Origin: Myxococcota bacterium
GTDB taxonomy: Bacteria; Myxococcota_A; UBA9160; UBA4427
Length of the DNA: 64,000 nt
NCBI GenBank assembly: GCA_041389495.1
Contig: JAWKRT010000001.1
Location: forward strand, 2,170,001-2,234,000
Direction of reading: 5' to 3'
The notes beneath the pieces were generated by a model that saw only the letters and a program-made list of their open reading frames with translations, had not been told where the DNA came from and did no database searches. Positions 1-7,647 of this stretch are shown one piece after another; the stretch's first letter is position 1; the number at the start of each line of letters is the position of its first letter. The position numbers and the translations under genes are program-made.

Positions 1-1119
1 GAGCTTGCGCACCGCGAGGAACTCGAGGATGCGTCGCTTCACCTCGTCGAGGCCGTGATGGTCCTCGTCGAGCACCTGCCGCGCGCGCGCGAGGTCGATC
101 GCGTCCTCCGTCTCGTCGAGCCACGGGAGGTCCGCGATCCACTCGAGATAGGTGCGCAGCATGTGGCGGTCCGGCGCCTGCTGCGGCATCGCGGACAGTC
201 GTTTCAGCTCGCGCTCGGCCGCGGCGCGCACGTCGTCGGGAAGCTCCTTCGCGTCGAGCTTCTCGCGCAGCTGGTCGACCTCGCGCAGCCCGCCGTCGCC
301 CTCGCCGATCTCGTCCTGGATCTCGCGCATCCGCCGGCGCAGCGTGCGCTCGCGCTCGCGCGGGTCGGCGCCTTCGAGCTCCGACTCGCTGCGCAGCGCG
401 CGCTGCGTCTCGGCGATCGTGACCTCGCGCTCGAGCGCGGCCTCGACGCGGCGCAGGCGCGCGACCGGGTCCGTCTGTGTCAGGAGCTGCGCCTTGTCGT
501 CGCGCGACAGCGGCAGGTTCGAGGCGACGAGGTCCGCGAGCAGCCCGCCGCTCGGGATGCCGGACAGGAACTGCTTCCACTCGTCGGGCATGTCGTCGCG
601 GAGCTCGATCACGCGCTCGGCGAGCGCGGCGACGCGCCGCCAGACGGCGTGGCCCTCGGGCGTCTCGATCGGCGCGTCGGGAACCGCCTCGATGCGGGCG
701 CGCAGCGACGGCTCGAAGCCCGCGAGGTCGACGAGCCGCGCGCGCGCGACGCCGATCACGAGCGCCTGGCGCCCGCCCTCGCGCGGCTCCACGACGCGCA
801 CGACGCGCGCGATGGTGCCGACGGGATAGAGATCGTGGAGGAGAGGTTCCTCGGTCGCGGGGTCGTACTGCGTGGCGATCACGAGCAGGCCGCCCGCCTC
901 CGGGCGGGCCGCGGCCTCGAGCGCCGCGAGCGAGCGCGGGCGGCCGATCTGCAGCGGAATGGTGCCGCCCGGATAGAGGACGATGTCGCGAACCGGCAGG
1001 ACGGGCAGGACGCCCGGCACCTCGATGCGCTCGGCGTTCGCGTCGACGATCGCCTGACGCGCCTGCGGTGCCGACTCCTCCTGGCCTTCCTCGTTCGGGT
1101 CGCGTTCCCGGTCGCTCAA
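1..1119 (-). CDS. lon: ATP-dependent protease Lon, N-terminal part (cut by window edge)
   Basis: Only the first 373 codons are present. After an acidic leader the protein enters the LON substrate-binding domain (LPVLPVRDIVLYPGG, about residue 40), then the long helical region containing EIQDEIGEGD, and stops at LAVRKL, just before the Walker A loop. Lon is a cytosolic AAA+ Ser-Lys protease that degrades misfolded and regulatory proteins; the ATPase and protease domains lie outside the window. A TTG start is chosen because AGGAGG sits 5 nt upstream and no ATG precedes the domain; an in-frame GTG two codons earlier overlaps that ribosome binding site. A sigma-70-like promoter lies at 1184-1211. 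The assignment is secure from domain order. Confidence 0.93.
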   Translation of the reverse strand, partial: MSDRERDPNEEGQEESAPQARQAIVDANAERIEVPGVLPVLPVRDIVLYPGGTIPLQIGRPRSLAALEAAARPEAGGLLVIATQYDPATEEPLLHDLYPVGTIARVVRVVEPREGGRQALVIGVARARLVDLAGFEPSLRARIEAVPDAPIETPEGHAVWRRVAALAERVIELRDDMPDEWKQFLSGIPSGGLLADLVASNLPLSRDDKAQLLTQTDPVARLRRVEAALEREVTIAETQRALRSESELEGADPRERERTLRRRMREIQDEIGEGDGGLREVDQLREKLDAKELPDDVRAAAERELKRLSAMPQQAPDRHMLRTYLEWIADLPWLDETEDAIDLARARQVLDEDHHGLDEVKRRILEFLAVRKL

Positions 1120-1183
1120 CCGCACCTCCTCGCGGCGCGCGCCGCAGCGCGACGCACGCCCGGTCTGGACGCAATGGCGGCGA

Positions 1184-1211
1184 ACCCTAGGGCCACATCG
1201 CGGAGGGTCAA
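1184..1211 (-). promoter_or_regulatory. Candidate promoter of lon
   Basis: On the minus strand TTGACC (-35, 1206-1211) is followed after 16 bp by TAGGGT (-10, 1184-1189). Transcription would start near 1177 and give a leader of about 58 nt before the TTG start. The match is to the housekeeping sigma-70 consensus; a heat-shock promoter cannot be excluded by eye. Confidence 0.45.
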
Positions 1212-1253
1212 CGCACGGCGGCGCACCCGGCCGGTGCCGGCGCGGGGCCGCGG

Positions 1254-1307
1254 TCGCGCATCCTGGGTTGCGCATCTGGGTCGCGCATCCTGGGTTGCGC
1301 ATCTGGG
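1254..1307. repeat. Perfect 27-bp tandem duplication
   Basis: Positions 1254-1280 and 1281-1307 are identical 27-bp units. Each unit is itself two diverged half-units (14 + 13 bp) sharing GCGCATC(C)TGGG, so the motif occurs four times in a row. It lies in the gap between tRNA-Leu and the lon promoter, downstream of the tRNA in its direction of transcription. Confidence 0.9.
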
Positions 1308-1368
1308 ATCGGGGAGCGGGGCGGCCGCCGAGGAACGGGCGGCCGCGTCGATCGACTCGAGGCTGCGG

Positions 1369-1455
1369 TGGTGCCCGGGACTGGATTCGAACCAGCACGT
1401 CCTTGCGAACACCAGATCCTGAATCTGGCGCGTCTGCCAATTCCGCCACCCGGGC
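1369..1455 (-). tRNA. tRNA-Leu (anticodon CAG)
   Basis: The minus strand folds as a class II tRNA of 87 nt including an encoded CCA (1369-1371). The acceptor arm pairs GCCCGGG (1449-1455) with CCCGGGC. The anticodon stem CCAGA/TCTGG encloses the loop TTCAGGA, giving CAG, which reads CUG leucine codons. The long variable arm and the TTCGAAT T-loop are typical of tRNA-Leu. A strong promoter lies directly upstream (1466-1494). Confidence 0.97.
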
Positions 1456-1465
1456 AGGGCGCGGG

Positions 1466-1494
1466 AGACTAGGCGGGGGGCATGGGCGAGTCAA
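1466..1494 (-). promoter_or_regulatory. Promoter of tRNA-Leu
   Basis: Minus strand TTGACT (1489-1494), exactly 17 bp, then TAGTCT (1466-1471), ending 10 nt before the mature tRNA 5' end. This is the best sigma-70 match noticed in the window. It overlaps the first possible ATG (1482) of the divergent rnr gene, which argues for the later rnr start. Confidence 0.75.
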
Positions 1495-1547
1495 CGAAGC
1501 CCGCGCGCCCGCGCGCGCGCGCCGGGGCTGTGCTGAACTGGCGGCGC

Positions 1548-3809
1548 ATGCCCCGCAAGCCCCGCGATCCCCGGAGCCCGAAGGCGCGCGGCGGCGGCCG
1601 CCGAGGTCGCGCCGAGCGCGACGGACGCGATGCCCCGAAGCGGCGGTCCGCGACGCATTCGCGCGGCGACGGCCGGTCGCGTCGCCGATCGCCGCCGGTC
1701 GCGTTCGGACGCGACGACGTGCTGCGCCTGCTCGCGAGCGGCGGTGGCGCGCCGTGGAATCCGCGCAAGCTCCTGATCCGACTCGGCGCGCACAGCGAGA
1801 TGAAGCGCCTCCGCCGCATCCTGCGCGAGCTCGAGGACGAGGGCCGCGTCGATCGTCTCGACCGCGGCGCCGTCGTGCTGCGGCGCGAGGACGGACTCGT
1901 CGAGGGCGTCTACGTGCCCGCCGCGCGAGGCGCGCGCCGGGGTGTCGTCCGCACGCTCGCCGGCCGCGAGCTGCGCGTCGCGGCCGAGCCCACGGCGCGC
2001 GGCGGCGAGCGCGTGCTCGTGTGGCCGCGCGGCGAGGAGCGCGGCGAGCTCGTCGGCATCGTGGCGCCGGGGAGGGAGCGCATCGTCGGGCGGCTCGTCG
2101 TCGAGGACGGCAGCGCGGTGATCGAGCCCTTCGGGCGCCCCCCGCGCGGCAGCGATGCCGCCTTCGAGCACCGCGTCGCGCGCGGCGATCGAGGCGGGGC
2201 CGAAGACGGCGACGTCGTGGAGGCCGTTCCGGTCGCGGGCCGCGGGCGCGGACGCGAGGACGGCTTCGCGCGCGTCGTGCGACGGCTCGGCCGTCCGGGC
2301 GAGCCCGACGCCGACTTCGAGGCCGTCGCGTGGCGCTACTCGCTGCGCACCGCGTTTCCCGAGGCCGCGCTGCGCGAGGCCGAGGCGGCCGTCGGGCGCG
2401 CCGACGAGCCCGGCGAGCGCCTCGACCTGCGTGCGCTCCCGTTCGCGACGATCGACCCGGCGACCGCGCGCGACCACGACGACGCCGTCTGCGTCGAGCC
2501 GGGCGAGCGCGCGGGCGAGCTGCGGCTGTGGGTCGCGATCGCCGACGTCGCGCACTTCGTGCCGGAGGGCGGGGCGCTCGAGCGCGAGGCGCTGCGGCGC
2601 GGCAACAGCGTCTACCTGCCCGATCGCGCGATCCCCATGCTCCCGCACGCGCTCTCGAGCGACGCCTGCTCGCTCGTCCCCGACGTCGACCGCCTCGTGC
2701 TCGCGTGCGAGCTCGTGCTCGGCCCCGAGGCCGACGTGCGCGACGCGCGCTTCCACCGCGCGATCCTCCGCAGCCGCGCGCGCCTCGCGTACGAGGAAGC
2801 CGCGGCGCTGATGGAATCGCGCGACGGCGCGCCCGCGCTCGACGACGCGCTGCGCGCCTCGATCGCGCGTCTCGCCGAGGCGGCCGAGCGACTGCGCGCG
2901 CGCCGCCTGCGCGAGGGCTCGATCGAGCTCGAGCTGCCCGAGCCCGTCGTCGTGCTCGATGGCGACGGCATGCCGATCGACGCGCGGCGCGCCGAGCGGA
3001 CCGTCGCGCACCGCGCGATCGAGGAGGCGATGCTGGCGGCGAACCGCGCGGTCGCGCGCTGGCTCGATGCGCAGGACGTCCGCGTGCCGCACCGCGTGCA
3101 CGCGCCGCCGGCCGACCGCGCCCTCGCGACGCTCGCCGATCTGCTCGCGCGCTCGGGGCTCCTCGCGCGCGCGGCGGAGGGGCCGCTCGAGCGCGGCGAG
3201 CTCGTCGCGGCGCTCGCGGCCGCGGTCGGGACGCCGCTCGAGCGGCTGGTGCACTGGACGGCGCTCCGCTCCATGAAGCAGGCGCGATATTCCACAGAGA
3301 GCGAGGGGCACTACGCGCTCGGCTTCGAGCACTACCTGCACTTCACGTCGCCGATCCGCCGCGTCGCCGACCTCTTCGTGCACCGCGCCGTGCACCGCGT
3401 GCTCGCCGGGCGCGCCGCGCCCGGCGACGAGGACGAGCGCGTCGAGCGCGCGTGCGTGCGCGCGTCGGTGTGCGAGCGCATCGCGCAGCAGGCCGAGCGC
3501 AGCGCGCGCGAGGTGAAGCAGGCCGCGCTGCTCGCGTCGCGCATCGGCGACGAGCTCGACGCGCACGTGACCGGGCTGATCGACGGCGCGATCTTCGCGA
3601 CGCTCGACGCGCCGTGCGTCGAGGGCATGCTCGACGCGGCGCGCCTCGGCGCGGGCTTCGCGCTCGCGTCCGACGGGCTCGCGCTCGTCGCGGAGCGCTC
3701 GGGTCGTCGCATCGCCCTCGGCGACGCGATCCGCGTGCGCGTCGAGGAGGTCGACGCCTTCCGCGGGCGCGTGCGCTTCGGACCGCCGCGCGCACCCGCG
3801 CGCGCCTAG
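1548..3809 (+). CDS. rnr: Ribonuclease R / RNase II family exoribonuclease
   Basis: A 3'-to-5' hydrolytic exoribonuclease that degrades structured RNA in the cytosol. A very basic N-terminus of about 40 residues is followed by a winged-helix and cold-shock-like region, then the RNB catalytic domain with IDPATARDHDDAV; the metal-binding acids fall near residues 309-312. The family usually reads RDFDDAV, so Phe is His here. RYSTESEGHYALGF and HFTSPIRRVADL are the conserved RNB C-terminal motifs, and a C-terminal S1 domain follows. An in-frame ATG at 1482 would add 22 residues but lies inside the tRNA-Leu promoter, so 1548 is preferred; neither has a strong ribosome binding site. The TAG stop interlocks with that of the convergent ABC-F gene. 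Confidence 0.93.
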   Translation: MPRKPRDPRSPKARGGGRRGRAERDGRDAPKRRSATHSRGDGRSRRRSPPVAFGRDDVLRLLASGGGAPWNPRKLLIRLGAHSEMKRLRRILRELEDEGRVDRLDRGAVVLRREDGLVEGVYVPAARGARRGVVRTLAGRELRVAAEPTARGGERVLVWPRGEERGELVGIVAPGRERIVGRLVVEDGSAVIEPFGRPPRGSDAAFEHRVARGDRGGAEDGDVVEAVPVAGRGRGREDGFARVVRRLGRPGEPDADFEAVAWRYSLRTAFPEAALREAEAAVGRADEPGERLDLRALPFATIDPATARDHDDAVCVEPGERAGELRLWVAIADVAHFVPEGGALEREALRRGNSVYLPDRAIPMLPHALSSDACSLVPDVDRLVLACELVLGPEADVRDARFHRAILRSRARLAYEEAAALMESRDGAPALDDALRASIARLAEAAERLRARRLREGSIELELPEPVVVLDGDGMPIDARRAERTVAHRAIEEAMLAANRAVARWLDAQDVRVPHRVHAPPADRALATLADLLARSGLLARAAEGPLERGELVAALAAAVGTPLERLVHWTALRSMKQARYSTESEGHYALGFEHYLHFTSPIRRVADLFVHRAVHRVLAGRAAPGDEDERVERACVRASVCERIAQQAERSAREVKQAALLASRIGDELDAHVTGLIDGAIFATLDAPCVEGMLDAARLGAGFALASDGLALVAERSGRRIALGDAIRVRVEEVDAFRGRVRFGPPRAPARA

Positions 3810-5869
3810 CGTCGCGCGGGCGCTTCGCCGCTCGCGGCGTCGCGCGAGGCGTCCTCGATCGCTTCGATCTCGGCGGCCGCGCGCTCCCAGTCGCGATAGA
3901 GCGCGTCGCAGCGCGCCGCGCAGGCATCGCGCTCCGCCGTCACGGCGCGCGCGGCGTCGCCGTCTCCCGCGTAGAGCGCGGGGTCGCCGAGGCGATGTCC
4001 GAGCGTCTCGAGCTGCGCCTCGCACGCCGCGATCTCGCCCTCGAGCGTCTCGAGCCGGCGCCGCGCGGAGCCGAGCGCCCGCTGCCGGGCCTTGTCGGCC
4101 TCGCGCGCCGCGATGCGCTCCTGCTTGCTGGGCGCGGAGGCGGCCACAGCGCGGGCCGGCGCGCCCGCCACCGCGCCGCCGCTCGCCGCGCTGCCGCTCG
4201 CCGCGCCGCCGCTCGGCGCGCTCGCGGGTGCTGCGTCGCCCGGGTCGGCCGCGCCGCGCTCGAGCTCGCGCAGCCGCGCGCGATAGTCGTCGTACGTGCC
4301 GGGGAAGGAGCGGATCTCGCCGGGGCGCACCTCGACGATGCGCGTCGCGATGGCGTTGATGAAGCTGCGGTCGTGCGACACGAAGAGCAGGGTGCCCGCA
4401 TAGCTCGCGAGCGCCTGCTCGAGCACCTCGCAGGCGGACGTGTCGAGGTGGTTCGTCGGCTCGTCGAGCACGAGCAGGTTGCACGGGCGCAGCAGCATCT
4501 TCGCGAGTGCGACGCGCGCCTTCTCGCCGCCCGAGAGGACGCCGATGCGCTTCTGCACGTCGTCGCCCGAGAACAGGAATGCGCCGAGGTGGCCGCGCAG
4601 GCGCGCGTGGTCGGCGAGCGACGCGTCGGCGCCGAGCTCCTCGAGGATCGTGCGGCGGGCGTCGAGCGCCTCGAGCTGGTGCTGCGCGAAGTAGGCCGTC
4701 TCGACGTTGTGTCCGAGCGCGCGCTCGCCCGCGTCGAAGGCGAGCGCGCCCGCGGCGATCCGCAGCAGCGTCGACTTGCCGGCCCCGTTCGGCCCGACGA
4801 GCGCGACGCGCTCGCCGCGCTCGATCGCGAAGTCGAGCCCGTCGTAGACCACCTGGTCGCCGTAGCGCTTCGCGACGCCCTCGAGCTCCAGCACGACCCG
4901 CCCCGAGCGCGGCGGCTCGGGGATGCGCAGCCGCGGCCCGCGCGGGCCCTCGGGCTCGATCTCGACGCGCTCGATGCGATCGATCGCCTTGAGCCGGCTC
5001 TGCGCCTGTCGGGCCTTCGTCGCCTTCGCGCGGAAGCGATCCACGAACTGCTCGAGGTGCGCGATCTGCCGGTCCTGCCGCGCGCGCAGCGCGAGGCGCT
5101 CCTCGCGGCGGCGCTCGCGCTCGCGCAGGTAGCCGTCGTAGTCGTGCTCGTACACCGTGCAGTGGCCGAGCCCGTCGAGCTCGGCGATGCGCCGCGCCTG
5201 GCGGCGGAGGAAGGCGCGATCGTGCGAGATGGCGACGACCGCACCGGCGAAGCCGTCGAGCACCGATTCGAACCACTCGATCGCGGGCAGGTCGAGGTGG
5301 TTCGTCGGCTCGTCGAGCAGCAGCACGTCGGGCTCGGAGAGGAGGAGCTTCGCGAGCTCGACGCGCATGAGCCAGCCGCCCGAGAACGACGACAGCGGGC
5401 GCGCGCGCGCCGCGCCGTCGAACCCGAGCCCCTCGAGCACGGCGTCGACGCGCGCGTCGCGCGCGAAGCCGTCGGCGTGGTGGAAGCGCGCGCTCGCCGC
5501 GTCGTACCGCTCGGCGAGGGATTCGTCGACGTCGCCGCCGCCCTCCGCGATCGCGCGCTCGAGCGCGCGCATCTCCGCCTCGAGCGCGTCGAGGTGGGCC
5601 AGCGCGGTCGCCGCCTCGTCGCGCACCGACGTCGCGCGCCGCGGGTCGATCTCCTGGCGCAGCAGGCCGACGCGCACGCCGCGCGGCACGACGACCTCGC
5701 CGCCGTCGGCCGCGTCGAGCCCCGCCGCGATGCGCAGGAGCGTCGACTTGCCGGCGCCGTTCGGGCCGACGACGCAGATGCGATCGCCCGCGCGCACGTC
5801 GAGGTCGACGCCCGCGAAGAGCGCGCGGCCGGCGATCGACCGCTCAAGCGATGCGAGCCGGAGCAGCAC
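3806..5869 (-). CDS. ABC-F ATPase, Uup/YheS type
   Basis: A soluble twin-ATPase protein of 687 aa with no membrane segments. First ABC: Walker A GPNGAGKST near residue 35, a signature region reading FSGGW, and LLLDEPTNHLD. A basic linker helix (KATKARQAQSRLKAIDRIE) separates it from the second ABC, with GPNGAGKST, LSGGEKARVALAKML and LVLDEPTNHLD. A Pro/Ala-rich stretch and a C-terminal coiled coil follow, as in Uup. ABC-F proteins act on the ribosome E site or in nucleic-acid maintenance rather than transport. GTG at 5869 starts 1 nt after the stop of the upstream membrane-protein gene, so the two are probably cotranscribed. The stop shares CTAG with rnr. Whether the role is translation factor or Uup-like cannot be settled here. 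Confidence 0.9.
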   Translation of the reverse strand: MLLRLASLERSIAGRALFAGVDLDVRAGDRICVVGPNGAGKSTLLRIAAGLDAADGGEVVVPRGVRVGLLRQEIDPRRATSVRDEAATALAHLDALEAEMRALERAIAEGGGDVDESLAERYDAASARFHHADGFARDARVDAVLEGLGFDGAARARPLSSFSGGWLMRVELAKLLLSEPDVLLLDEPTNHLDLPAIEWFESVLDGFAGAVVAISHDRAFLRRQARRIAELDGLGHCTVYEHDYDGYLRERERRREERLALRARQDRQIAHLEQFVDRFRAKATKARQAQSRLKAIDRIERVEIEPEGPRGPRLRIPEPPRSGRVVLELEGVAKRYGDQVVYDGLDFAIERGERVALVGPNGAGKSTLLRIAAGALAFDAGERALGHNVETAYFAQHQLEALDARRTILEELGADASLADHARLRGHLGAFLFSGDDVQKRIGVLSGGEKARVALAKMLLRPCNLLVLDEPTNHLDTSACEVLEQALASYAGTLLFVSHDRSFINAIATRIVEVRPGEIRSFPGTYDDYRARLRELERGAADPGDAAPASAPSGGAASGSAASGGAVAGAPARAVAASAPSKQERIAAREADKARQRALGSARRRLETLEGEIAACEAQLETLGHRLGDPALYAGDGDAARAVTAERDACAARCDALYRDWERAAAEIEAIEDASRDAASGEAPARR

Positions 5870-5870
5870 G

Positions 5871-6290
5871 TCAGTCGGCGCGCGACGGCGCCGCGGGGAG
5901 CTCGGGCGGGCGCAGGACGAGGACGGCCGCGGCGGCGACGACCATGAGCGCGGTCGGCGCGTCCGCGTGCGCGAAGGCGATGCGGAGCGCGACGGCGCCG
6001 AGGCCGAGTGCGCCGGCGCGCGCGAGTGCGGCGAGCCGGGCGCGCGCGCGCACGCCCATGCGCGGCGACGTCGACGCGCGCCGCAGCGCGACGACCGCGA
6101 GCCCGAGCGCGACGGCCGCGGTCGCGACCGAGCGCGGCGGCTCGTCGCCGCTCGCCTCGGGTGCGAACGCGGCGATCGCGACGGCGAACCCCGCGAGCGC
6201 GGCGAGCGCCGCGACGTGCGCGCCGCGCGCGAGCGCGGCGTCGCGCGCGGCGGCGGCGGACGGAGTGGCGGGCGGGGGAGAGGCGTCCAT
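5871..6290 (-). CDS. Small integral membrane protein of unknown function
   Basis: A 139-residue protein with three or four hydrophobic segments (starting around HVAALAALAGFAVAIAAF, then VATAAVALGLAVVAL, GALGLGAVALRIAFAH and ALMVVAAAAVLVL) joined by short Arg-rich loops. No known family was recognised. It ends 1 nt before the ABC-F gene and is divergent from the Rrf2 gene 99 bp away. The Ala/Leu-rich composition fits the local base bias. Confidence 0.7.
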   Translation of the reverse strand: MDASPPPATPSAAAARDAALARGAHVAALAALAGFAVAIAAFAPEASGDEPPRSVATAAVALGLAVVALRRASTSPRMGVRARARLAALARAGALGLGAVALRIAFAHADAPTALMVVAAAAVLVLRPPELPAAPSRAD

Positions 6291-6351
6291 CGGGCGGCGA
6301 GGGTAGCGGCGCGCGCTCGGCGCGGTGGGCGCCGTCGGCGCAGTTGCGCGG

Positions 6352-6380
6352 TTGGCGCGCCCGGAGTGCTCGGGCATGCT
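6352..6380 (+). promoter_or_regulatory. Weak candidate promoter of the Rrf2 gene
   Basis: TTGGCG (6352-6357), 17 bp, CATGCT (6375-6380). A start near 6387 would leave almost no leader before the ATG at 6390, so the transcript would be close to leaderless. The -10 match is poor. Confidence 0.3.
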
Positions 6381-6389
6381 CGCCCGCGC

Positions 6390-6878
6390 ATGCGCCTCTC
6401 GCGACAAGCGCGCTATGCGGTGATCGGCCTGTTCGACATCGCGTACAACGGGCACGGCCACGCGGTCCAGGTGCGCGTGATCGGGGAACGGCAGGGCATC
6501 CCCACGCGCTTCCTCGAGCAGATCTTCCAGCGCCTCCGCAAGGGCGGGCTGGTCGAGGGCAAGCGCGGCCCGGGCGGCGGCTACCGGCTCGCGCGCGACC
6601 CGGCCGAAGTCGACCTGCGCGCGATCGTCGAGGCGGTGGAAGGGCCGCTCGCGGCGGGCGGCGATGCGGTCGCGCGGCCGCCGCGCGGGCGGGCCGCGCA
6701 GGCCGGGCTCGCCGCCGGCGGGACGCGGGCCGACCGCGGCCCGTCGTTCCTCTGGCCGGAGCTCGCCGAGGAGCTCGCCGAGGTCCTCGCCGCCACGACG
6801 CTCGAGGACCTGTGCCGGCGCGCGGCGCGCGCGGGCGTGCCGCGCGAGCTGCTGCCCGGCTACGAGTACCAGATCTGA
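6390..6878 (+). CDS. Rrf2-family transcriptional regulator
   Basis: A 162-residue winged-helix regulator. The N-terminus MRLSRQARYAVIGLFDIA, the recognition region IPTRFLEQIFQRLRKGGLV and the wing GPGGGYRLAR are diagnostic of Rrf2 proteins. The three clustered cysteines that bind Fe-S in IscR and NsrR are absent; the only Cys is in DLCRRAAR near the C-terminus. An iron-sulfur sensor is therefore unlikely, and a CymR-like or protein-partner mode is more plausible. The next genes (JAMM protease, lipoprotein, ATP sulfurylase) make control of sulfur or cysteine metabolism an attractive inference, as CymR does in Firmicutes. Confidence 0.88.
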   Translation: MRLSRQARYAVIGLFDIAYNGHGHAVQVRVIGERQGIPTRFLEQIFQRLRKGGLVEGKRGPGGGYRLARDPAEVDLRAIVEAVEGPLAAGGDAVARPPRGRAAQAGLAAGGTRADRGPSFLWPELAEELAEVLAATTLEDLCRRAARAGVPRELLPGYEYQI

Positions 6879-6880
6879 GC

Positions 6881-6899
6881 GGGGGCGAGGCGCGCCCCC
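6881..6899 (+). terminator. GC hairpin after the Rrf2 gene
   Basis: GGGGGCG (6881-6887), loop AGGCG, CGCCCCC (6893-6899), beginning 2 nt after the stop codon. The hairpin is perfect but not followed by a T run, so it may only attenuate transcription. Confidence 0.4.
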
Positions 6900-7074
6900 C
6901 TCGCAGCGCCCCCCTGCCTTTCGTATGCTGCGCGGGCCCCGCAGGGCCTGCGCGTTCCGCCGACGCAGCCCGGTGCTCCCCACCGGACTCGACGTGCGGC
7001 GTCGCACCCGAGAGCTCCACCCCCGCCGCGCGTGCGATCGATCGCACGCCGTTCGACGGCCGAGGTCAGGTGGC

Positions 7075-7647
7075 GTGAGCGACGACTCCTTCGACATCCG
7101 CGCGCCGGCGCGCACGGGCTCCTCGATCCACTCGTGCGACGAGCGCGGCGCGCACATCGAGGTGCGCGCCGAGCTCGCGCCGGTCCGGCTCTCCGGGCTG
7201 CTCGTCAACGAGCTGTGCATGCACGCGCTCGAGGCCGTTCCCGAGGAGTGCTGCGGGCTCATCACCGGCGCCGCCGACCAGCGCTTCCGCGACGTGCACC
7301 GCTGCCGCAACGAGATGACGGCGCGCCACCGCGCCGAGCCGGACGTCTACGCGCGCGACGGGCGCGAGGCCTACTGGATGAACGAGCTCGACTACCTGCA
7401 CGTCCAGGAGCGCGCCGAGGAGAAGGGCGATCGCGTGACGGCCGTGTACCACTCGCACGTCGGCGCGGGCGTGTACCTCTCGGAGATGGACCAGCAGTTC
7501 GCGAACGCGCCGCTCTTCCCGTTCCCCGACGCCGTGCAGATCGTCCTCGCGGTATGGGACGGGCGCGTCACGCACGCCGGCATCTTCGAGCGCGATCCGC
7601 GGACGCGCGGCTTCGTCGGGGCGCCGCTCGCGCTCGGCAACGCCTGA
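7075..7647 (+). CDS. JAMM/MPN+ metalloprotease (Mov34/JAB family)
   Basis: A 190-residue cytosolic zinc peptidase. ECCGLITG supplies the conserved Glu, and the zinc site is HSHVGAGVYLSEMD with H126, H128 and D139 as ligands and S136 in the conserved Ser position, an intact JAMM motif. Bacterial relatives (Mec, QbsD types) cleave amino acids from the C-terminus of ThiS/CysO-like sulfur carriers. GTG at 7075 is used because it is the first in-frame start after the Rrf2 gene with conserved sequence following. The stop is followed at once by the lipoprotein GTG. No sulfur-carrier gene is visible in the window, so the substrate is unknown. Confidence 0.88.
   Translation: MSDDSFDIRAPARTGSSIHSCDERGAHIEVRAELAPVRLSGLLVNELCMHALEAVPEECCGLITGAADQRFRDVHRCRNEMTARHRAEPDVYARDGREAYWMNELDYLHVQERAEEKGDRVTAVYHSHVGAGVYLSEMDQQFANAPLFPFPDAVQIVLAVWDGRVTHAGIFERDPRTRGFVGAPLALGNA

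Noticed and set aside
1268..5947. A plus-strand ORF of about 1,560 codons across rnr and the ABC-F gene
   Set aside because: It is antisense to or out of frame with two well-supported genes; the product is an Arg/Ala-rich low-complexity string with no domain. Long spurious ORFs are expected at this GC content.
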